64,000 bases of DNA from Hevea brasiliensis (Eukaryota > Streptophyta > Magnoliopsida > Malpighiales > Euphorbiaceae), in contig NC_079510.1 of the NCBI RefSeq assembly GCF_030052815.1, forward strand, positions 47,334,725 to 47,398,724. Direction: 5' to 3'. Every line of letters begins with the position of its first letter. Within the stretch, counting starts at the first letter, position 1. This document shows, piece after piece, positions 55,881 through 64,000 of this stretch. Below the pieces are notes generated by a model. That model was not told the DNA's origin. It saw only the letters and a program-made list of their open reading frames with translations, and made no database searches. The translations under genes were made by a program, and so were the position numbers.

Positions 55881-56395
55881 CATTCTTTGCACTTACTCTA
55901 CAAACAGGATACTCTGAAACGTGTTGTAAAGGGGTTGTTGGTACCATATTGGCAGCATCTACTCCTTACACCCGCTTCCTCATGTATGGCGTTGACTATG
56001 CCATTGTCAACCTTAGCATGCCACATGTTGATTTGTAGGTGCAGGATTTCCTACTACACGAGACACCCTGCATTGTGGCTGAAAAATTGGTGGAGTATGC
56101 CTATAAGCTCGAGTATTCTCTGGGGAGATATGTTCTATACAATACTCATGCTTGGACAGAGATCAGTCATTGGCTAACCGAACGAGCAAGGCAGAAGAGA
56201 TTGTTGAAGACTTGACACCATAGATGACAATAGTGGCAGTGATATTGCTTGTCAAGTTTGTGGATCTCATGATAGAGGAGAGGCTATGCTGATATACAAC
56301 GATGAAAATGGTTATATTGGTTGTAGTAGAGGTATGAATATAGACTGTTGTGATCCTTTAGAAAATATTCCAGTTCCAAAGTTGATGTCCTAATT
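55881..56395 (+). pseudogene. Broken BRCT/PHD-type protein gene fragment
   Basis: The plus strand reads, across frame changes: GVVGTILAASTPYTRFLMYG, then VDYAIVNLSMPHVDL and a stop, FLLHETPCIVAEKLVEYAYK, LEYSLGRYVLYNTHAWTE and ISHWLTERARQKR. After a shift it reads DDNSGSDIACQVCGSHDRGE followed by AMLIYNDENGYIGC.RGMN.DCCDP. The last part has the Cys pattern of a degenerate PHD finger, and the whole resembles the C-terminal region of plant BRCT-PHD proteins (DNA-repair type). Stops and frame changes make it non-functional, and no upstream exons of that large gene are convincing. Family identity is from memory and tentative. Confidence 0.45.
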
Positions 56396-57047
56396 CATTC
56401 CAGGTGTATTTTTCACAAATGGATGATGAACCAAGAGAGAGAGAGTGAAAAGAGACAAAGGAAAGAAAAAGGTAATTCTTTTTTAATTATTTTATGATGT
56501 GCCAGGTGTGAAACACGTGTTTAGTTTAAAAAATATAACATGCAACACCACTTCAATAGAGGACACACTCCCCTGTTTTTAAATTTTAAATATGGATTAA
56601 ATTTAAATAAATTTTCAGAATTCGATGAATTGATTTAAAATTAAAAAAATTAAATTAACATGCTAAAAATTTAAATTTTTGGCTTCATTTAGCATTTAAA
56701 TTTTAATGCAAGAATACTAATACTTATTTTATAAAATATAATAACAACATATAATTAACGGAAAAAATAATTATTACTTTACTATTTAATTAAGCATTTA
56801 ATTAATTTTATATTCTTTTAGCTTTAATATAATTTTTGTATTGACTATTAAATAGTGTCTGATTAAATTTATGTGCAACTCAATTGGTCATTTTCCTAAA
56901 TAACCTCAAGGGCACACTGTCAGACTTGATCTATGCATGTCTGATATATAGGTGCAAATTGAATTTTAGGGTTCATAGTTTAATATTTCTTGTTGGTCTC
57001 ACATCTAACTATGATCCCGTTTGGGTTGAAATTTAGAGATAAAAAAG

Positions 57048-57084
<37 letters not shown>

Positions 57085-58950
57085 ATGCAACTTGTGGAAT
57101 ATTAAGTATTAATCAGCTATTTAAGCTTACAATTAATTATTAAATCACCTAAAAGTCAAAACTTGGTGGCAGTTTGATTTGAAATTGTGGTTTTGGGAAG
57201 CCAATCAATTGAATCTCCTCGTGCCCAAATCATACGATCCAAGTTCTGAGCTATATATCAAAAAGTTGTTTCCACGTGCATCACATTAATGATTAATCCA
57301 ATTGCATCACACTCCAACGCTTTATACAGGAATTTACCCCATTCCAGGGCACACAAACTAATGCTCAAGCGAAACCAGCCTTTTCCAACTACATGCATTA
57401 TGCATACAAATATGCTAGACCCGAAAGGATTTCTTTTGAGTTAAGTCTAAACTTTAAAGAGTTTGAATGATTCGAATTAATTCATAATTAAAATGATGTG
57501 TTAATTTGAATAATTTGAGAACATCTTTTGATACCTTCTAATTTCTAAAGAGAGAACTTTTCTCTATTTTTTTGAGTGGGTTTCTAATTCATTGAGCCAC
57601 AATCTTTTTGAGACCTTTCTCTGCTCTTTTCGGGAAGAAAAATGTTCTTCTCTTTTTTGAAAAGTGGGTTAGTGCCTTCCCACCTCTAAGTTGGGATGAT
57701 TAGAGATTCCTTTTTTTATTTTTTTTTATTTTTTTATTTTGGTTGCAGATCTGTTATGCTTAAGGAGAGAGGTGTTTATTAACGATCTAAGCAATGATAG
57801 GCGACTTGCATGAGGCGTGTTGTGTTTTGTGCTCTATCTTGATAGCAGTGAAGGATGTTATCTCTAGGATCCTAATGTTGTTCTTGATTAATGGTGGTTG
57901 ACCCCTAAGACTATAAGAGAGTGCAACGCTATTGAGTTCTGCCATGCTTCATCTTCTTGGAAATGCTGATGTTACATTTGAGTTTCGACTTCTTGAGGTT
58001 TCGGCATTTGGCTTGAAAAGAGGGACTTGAGTTGCTAGCTTGGGGAAGACTCTCTCACTCATACCTGGTTTACAATTGAAGTAGCTTTTGGTCTTTGCTC
58101 TTCCAAATGATGCTGCAACTTCATCAAAAGTTGGAGGAGAACGGCAATGTGTTAGGTGAACTTGCCTATCTTTGCACTTTGGATCGAACAAACCTACTTG
58201 CCTAGCCTGTAGGGTTTACAATTTGTGAGCCTCTAGGCCTCTAAATCTAATTTTCTTTTCAAATCTCTATGGCCTTGGGCCTTGTACTGCAAATTTTTTT
58301 TGGGAAAAAAAAACCATCAACCCGAGCTGTTCGGTACCTCTATTGACTACGATAATAATATGTCTTTTCAGGCAGGAAGCTGGAAGCACGCAACAACATG
58401 ATTTTATGCTAAATTAGTTGCATGAGTAGCTAGCAGCCAAACCCAATCCCTGGCTGCTCTACAAGTTGTAGTACATTATTAGTTTCCTAGTGAAAAGCAC
58501 CTCAATTTGTGGCTGTTTCTACACACACGTTTTCTACATAAGAAATATCAAAAGCCACTTGCCTTATAATTTCAATTCTATCCATTTTCCATCAACCCTA
58601 AACAAAAATATCAGACAACTACTTGTGTGCATTATTGGTGACAAAAAGGTTAGGTGTTTTTCATTGACTATATAATAAAGATGTTTAATGCACTCCCATT
58701 TCTTACAATAATTAATGTTGAATAAGGACAAGAATTAATTTCATATATAGCTGCCTTGATATCAACTAAAAATCATAAATGTAATTGTTAGTGTTACAGT
58801 AATTTTCTTTTTTTTTTTTTTATACATGAAATTGAAATTATATCCATTCTGAGACGGCAAATGCATCATAATTACAACAGGATCGCGACAGACTTCAGAA
58901 TTGGACTTTTATTCACTTACTACACTGAAATCAAGGAAAATGGAAACTAA
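56396..58950. other. Intergenic, nothing recognised
   Basis: A (TA)n tract lies at about 57053-57081. The minus-strand 80-codon frame at 57949-58191 is unsupported by any motif. 57660-58270 is less AT-rich than its surroundings and may be an old element. A poly-T run lies at 58808-58821. Confidence 0.4.
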
Positions 58951-59110
58951 AAACAAGAATTAAATTAACAAGAAAAGAAAAACAGAGTAGTAAATTAGGA
59001 GAAGATGAAGAAGAAGAAGAAGAAGAAAATTAATTTCTATTTTGTTATCTTGTGGTGCATTATACGCCCACCTATGAATTTTATAACCCGCGTGATGACA
59101 ATGTAAAGTG

Positions 59111-60252
59111 TCAGCAGATCTGGACCTGTGGGCCCACTCCACGGTGGTGCCTGAACACAGCCGAGCATTCCGGCAGCTCACCCAGATCGGCGAACAGAGA
59201 TTCATCCTCTTCTCTCATAGGGAAAAACATCGCCGCGTCAGCCTCCGCCGTGCTCCTCTCATCCGCAAAAATGGGGCTCTCGAGGATGGTGGAAGAGGTG
59301 GTTTCCATTTCTCCAAACCAGCTAAACTCATCTCTACTAATAAGTGAGTCATCTCCAAGATCAGTGAACTTTTCCTCAGGTTCAGGTTCAGGTTCGGGTT
59401 CTGGGTTTTCAGGTTGGGTGGGTGTGGAGATTTCGGACTTGACTGTGTTGAGTTTGGTGGAGGCGTTACCTTGGTGGTGGTGATGGTGCTGGGTCTTTGA
59501 AGGAGGTGGCCAAGGGTGGTTGTGTTCGCAAGAGTAGGTGACCACTAGCATTGAAGGGTCCACACGGCTCCTCTCTACCTGTTTTCTGGCAGGGCAGCCC
59601 TTTGAACTGCTACACCTGTAGTATCCTCTGCAAACAACAAAAAATTCAGATCCGAAACTGTCTGATCAGTGTCCGTATTTGTTCTACCCATGTTTCAGAC
59701 AAGAAACGTGTTGCTATTACCCATTACAATAATCCAATTCTTCAGAACTTTCTACGTTAACATACGTTCTTGAAGAAAATGAAAAACATTGATTTTGAAG
59801 GAGAAGGATATTATATATAGATACCTGGGGTAAGGGGAGCCCTTGATGGGTTTCTGGCCATACTTTCTCCAAGCCCAAGAATCAGATGGTGGAGGGGCAG
59901 TCTCACCTTTGAGCCGTGACCCTTCTACGTCCTTGATTGGCACCGAGATTACTCTCTTTTGAATCGCCCGTTTGCTGATAAATCCAAGGTACAAATTTTA
60001 CAAGCAAATCCTATCAAAAAGATGCTATAACTTACAGCAGCAAATACAAAGGTATGATTCTTAATTTACTATATTCTATGATCTATAATTGCGGACAAAA
60101 AATTATAATGGAACATACCATCTTTTCAGGGAGGAAGTAGAAGTCTTCATGTCGTTGAGCAAGTTAAAAGGAGGTGAGTCAGGACCACTTTCTGTATTGT
60201 CGTTCTCTTCTTGCTTAGTGATTAATGGGTTGGTGTTGAACTTGCCGTCCAT
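59111..60252 (-). CDS. WRKY65: WRKY transcription factor, group IIe (WRKY65 type)
   Basis: Three exons (60119-60252, 59825-59974, 59111-59627) encode 266 residues. The WRKY domain has WRKYGQK at 80-86 and a zinc finger C100-x5-C106-x23-H130-x1-H132, and is preceded by [19 protein letters not shown]. The intron after PYPR sits at the position typical of groups IIc-e. The C-terminal part has a His run, a [13 protein letters not shown] acidic repeat and the conserved WRKY65-like tail [19 protein letters not shown]. It acts in the nucleus by binding W-box (TTGACY) sites; direct targets are unknown. The start is the first ATG after a long CT-rich leader; the reading frame is open further upstream but has no other ATG. 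Both introns are short (144 and 197 bp) with canonical ends. WRKY69 is the main alternative paralogue. Confidence 0.95.
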
Positions 60253-60880
60253 TAATTTATTTGTAATATGGGGTGTCCAAGAACCAAATAAAGCTGCTAA
60301 TCTTCTGGTGGGATGAGTCTTGAGTCTTGACCACCCTTGCCGGCGGAGATGATGATTAAAGGGAAGAAGAAGAAGAGTAGGGAGGGTGATAGAGAAAGAG
60401 AGAGAGGGTTAGGTTGGTGATGTGAGAATGAGAAGAAATGGGGGAGAAGGTGAAGAAAGAGAGGGGTGGCCCTTTAAAATATTGGCCGCCATGTTGACAG
60501 ACTAGCTTTTGTTAATTGTTTATAGATCGGGGACGTGCAAGGTAATGTGAATATAATCCTCTAAACTTAAATAACATAAAAAAAATAAATTAAATAAATT
60601 TATTTCCAATTTGAAAAGGACTTCATCAATTTTATATTCTTGATTATTTCAAGCCCACTGATTGGGGTTCCCATATTTAAATCTTAAGTACAGTTCATTT
60701 CAGCCTATATAATACCATCTCCCCCATTTGTCTTTTTGGCTTAGGGTTTTCCTTAATTATTACTATCCAAATTAATATACAATTTATCATGATTAAATCC
60801 CCATTAAATAATTATTCTACCTCTAAATACAAAATATATATTCCCTCTCTTTAATCAAGGATAAGTATTGACCTTAGTGC
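60253..60880 (-). promoter_or_regulatory. Leader and promoter of the WRKY gene with W-box cores
   Basis: A CT/GA-rich leader occupies about 60360-60470. TTGAC occurs at 60494-60498 and a full TTGACC at 60868-60873 (plus strand). W-boxes in WRKY promoters often mediate auto- or cross-regulation; here this is only a motif observation, and chance is possible. Confidence 0.35.
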
Positions 60881-61967
60881 ACATGATCTTTTGCTTCTCT
60901 AAGGGAGAAAGAGATATGCTACTGATACTGGTAATTAACAAGGTTATTTATTTCCTCAATTATAAAATTAATTAATTGATTATATATATATATAGTGTGT
61001 AGGATTCTAATAAATAATTATAGTATTATGCTAGTTTCTTTGTTGATGATCTCGTCAAATTTGGCCTTGATTTTTCCTTGGTTCAATGGCACTTTAAAGA
61101 TTTTACTCTACCTTTGATAATTATTTTTCTATTTTAATTATGGAGAGAAGTCAAATGCATTGCAACCTATCCTAATCTTCCAGATGTTAGTTAAACTGGT
61201 TTACTCATGTGGTTATGAAAAATATTTTCCAATAATTTGGGTTCTGTCTTATTACTTCAAATTCATATTCCATTGTCATCTTAGAATAATGTGAAATTAA
61301 GCACAACTTCTTTGCATGAAATTTGTCAGAAAATGTGAAGATTTGGTTCTTTTTCCCATAAGTGGATTGAAAACCTAACAAAAGAACTACTTGATGAAAT
61401 GTCCATTTTTTTTTTTTAATTAAAGTTGATGCACAGAATAAATGTAATTATGTATGTATTATATAATCATTTTAATACATCTTATTATGCTAAATATATA
61501 TAATAATTAATGAAGCAATGAAAGAAAAAAAAATTATTGGATAAAATTTATGTCATGGTCTAATTAGTTGATTAAGGATAATCTAATTGGTCTTTAAAAT
61601 ATAAAGAATGAAGAGATCTTGAGTTTAAATATCTTTATTTATCTTTTTTTTATTATTCACCGCTATATAGTCTATCAATTATTATTCAGTCCATTATAAT
61701 TCACTGACTATAAAAATTGGTTTGATTATGAGTTGAGAAAGTATATAAATATTAGATAAAATGGCAAAAAATTCTTGAAATATAAGGGTTGATGAATTGT
61801 AGATAAGTTTGAACAAGTCAGAGTTTGGTGGTTGTGTGTCTATCAAAAAAGGAATTCATTCAATTGAATAATAAAGATTTTATATAATGATATGCGTGAA
61901 GTAATGTGACTATGACAATTTCTCTACTACTAACTGTGGATGGCTTTTCATTAATATCAAAGCTACT

Positions 61968-62013
<46 letters not shown>

Positions 62014-62063
62014 TAATTGTTCCCATCTCTGTCTTCCATCAACCACGGCAATTTTCGTGCTCT

Positions 62064-62094
<31 letters not shown>

Positions 62095-63765
62095 TATTAT
62101 GATCCCTTATCTACATATCCTTGCAGCAGCAGCTACATTCAATTTACATTATGCAAGGAACAGAAACTTCCTCGTGGCAGCTTCCCTGTTCCAAAATTTA
62201 TTTCTAGTAAATTAAATTATTTCAACGGGACATGATGATTATTATTGATTAATTTTCTTATTATATATATTGGCAGCCCCAATGAAATATGTAGTTCACA
62301 TGTTGTCTTTATTTATACAATATATAGGTAGTGCTTGAAGAATTGAAAAAAAAAAAAATACCCATTTTACTGAAAATTTTTCTTTATTAATATAATTAAT
62401 TTCCATCCCTATAATCAACTCCCACGAATTTCTGTCTCACAAATTAAGGAAATTAATTAAATTTCTAGAAGAATTCTCTTTTTTTCTTCCCCTTCCTCTC
62501 TTATTTAATGACACACACATGAATGATTGATGACTAATAACATTCACATTAAGATTAATTATATATAAAAATTCTTTTTGTCCTACTAGCTATACTTCGT
62601 TGGTAAGGAATTGTGGAATATCTGAACTTTCAAATTAATTAAACCAGCTGGTTTTTGCTCAAGAATTTGCATTTATCAAATTTGTCTTTTTGTTTTATTT
62701 CTTTTGATAATCAATTAACATTGCAAACTAATTAATTAGTTTTCCTGCAATTAAAATGTTAATTATATATATATATATGTATATATATATCTATGCAGCT
62801 TACGGGGAATTAAAAAGATATATAATATTTAATTAATTTTTAATATTTACATAAAAAACTTAAAAAAAAATAGAATATATAATAAAAAAAATTAAATTAT
62901 TAATCCTTTAAAATTCCACATAGGTTATGAATAACGGAGTATGGAATATAAAATTTAACATATTTTGATAAAATTATTATAATTTTATTAAAATGTGTGT
63001 ATTTTCTCTATCCCGTGTTTATGTGTTTTTAACCAACTTAATTAAAAAAATATAAAAATTTATTTAATTTGTAATTGAAATTATACTCACAATGAAAAGA
63101 TTTATATTTAGTAGTTGGGTCCAATTAATACTTTAGAATTTTTTTTATTTATTAAATGTAGAACACATGTGCATAATTAGTAATAAAAATGAATCATTGT
63201 TAAAATTATAATAATTTTAATGAAATTTTTATTTTTATATAATTCATATTCACACACATTCAATAAGTAATATGAGATTTCAAAAGACTAATCCAGGAAT
63301 GGATGAACCTTTCTCATTTTTATGCTATATATATATATATATATATATTAAGAAAAGAAAAAAGAATAAGTCGGTGGTGCAAGTTTAATATGAATTATGA
63401 GTCGCTTTACAACTCTGAATATTTCCCTTGTATAAAAAATGAAATCTTTCATTTCTTTATCGGATGGGTCACATCATAGACTTAAAATATGGTAATGGAC
63501 GGTCAAGATGATTTCGACATTTTAGACTTACCTTATTTTTTCTTCATGATATTTTTGATGCATGGGACCACTTCTTAATTAATCATCTGCTTTCAGTTAA
63601 TGACTTAAAATTATCCACATACTTTATGTAATTATCGCCCTTTAACAATCTCAATTCTTCTGTCGACAATTACAATGTTCCCATGGCATGGTTCATTGCC
63701 ACCACAATTTTCCCCCACTTTAATTATGTAATAATTAAAAATTGATAATTAAATTAGGCCCAATT
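60881..63765. other. AT-rich gene desert with microsatellites
   Basis: No gene was seen. Simple repeats: (TAA)n at about 61970-62011, (CT)n then (TA)n at about 62064-62093, (TA)n at about 62765-62791 and 63328-63349. The 62017-62235 frame runs through the CT/TA repeats and is not credible. Confidence 0.55.
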
Positions 63766-63972
63766 ATGGCCTAATATATTTCATTCACAGGGAAAAATAT
63801 TTGGGTTTCTACTTTCTAGACAATCACGATCCCAGTGGTAGGTTGTCCATGTTCAATCAAATTTATGGCCTAATATATTCATTCATATGGAAAAATATTT
63901 GGGTTTCTACTTTCTAGACAATCACGATCCCAGTGGTAGGTTGTCCATGTTTAATCAAATTTATGGCCTAAT
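63766..63972 (+). repeat. 99-bp direct tandem repeat (two units plus partial third)
   Basis: Units begin with 'atggcctaatatattc' at 63766, 63865 and 63963 (partial). Each has 'gggtttctactttctagaca', 'atcacgatcccagtggtagg' and 'ttgtccatgtt'. The two full units differ at only a few positions. Confidence 0.9.
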
Positions 63973-64000
63973 AGCACTTGACAAAAATTTCTATTCAGCG

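Noticed and set aside
55881..56395. Processed retrocopy of the BRCT/PHD gene
   Set aside because: No poly-A tail or flanking target duplication could be seen, so the mechanism is left open.
57949..58191. 80-codon minus-strand frame as a gene
   Set aside because: No recognisable motif, no promoter or splice context. Composition is compatible with old repeat sequence.

Overview
The window is plant nuclear DNA from a eudicot. It has AT-rich intergenic sequence, GT-AG introns of plant type, Copia, Cassandra-like and MITE elements, and proteins closest in memory to Arabidopsis TPS7, RABA1f, WRKY65 and At4g18810. A malpighialean host such as a Euphorbiaceae tree or shrub is plausible, but this rests only on the feel of the protein and repeat sequences. 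No prokaryotic, organellar or viral gene block was seen.

Layout. 0.2-1.0 kb: two exon-like pieces with FG-type repeats, probably a nucleoporin fragment. 2.1-24.5 kb: a tandem duplication of a class II trehalose-phosphate synthase gene (TPS7 type, minus strand), copies at 2.8-6.4 and 19.7-23.1 kb. The 10.6 kb between them in copy 1 holds a Tourist-like MITE, a decayed 7.3-kb Copia element split by a 2.66-kb solo LTR, and a remnant of an unidentified gene. A shortened second copy of that remnant lies directly beyond TPS copy 2. 24.7 kb: tRNA-Ile(AAU). 26.5 and 30.5 kb: two small secreted-peptide genes sharing a C-terminal SVPSxGVGH motif, on opposite strands, with a 5S-bearing Cassandra-like solo LTR between them. 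32-35 kb: MITE-rich desert. 36.3-42.4 kb: a heavily broken but still readable gene of the At4g18810 / CIA30 Rossmann-fold family. 44.9-45.2 kb: a small conserved-looking plant protein. 47.6-53.2 kb: a two-exon RABA1 GTPase gene with a 4.9-kb intron full of tandem duplications and a TRIM-like element. 55.9-56.4 kb: a broken BRCT/PHD-like gene fragment. 59.1-60.3 kb: a three-exon group IIe WRKY gene. 60.5-64 kb: AT-rich sequence with microsatellites and a 99-bp tandem repeat.

Intact genes appear to be the two TPS copies (copy 1 with a shortened tail), the tRNA, the second peptide gene, the small protein, RABA1 and WRKY65. They are independent single genes and form no operon-like system. The themes most worth following are the diverging fates of the TPS7 duplicates (premature stop in copy 1, loss of G-box motifs in the copy 2 promoter), the pair of SVPSxGVGH peptide genes (one without an ATG, one with a duplicated W-box promoter segment), and the sharply documented decay of the At4g18810-like gene.

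All exon borders were placed by eye from splice consensus and remembered homologues. No alignment or search was run.
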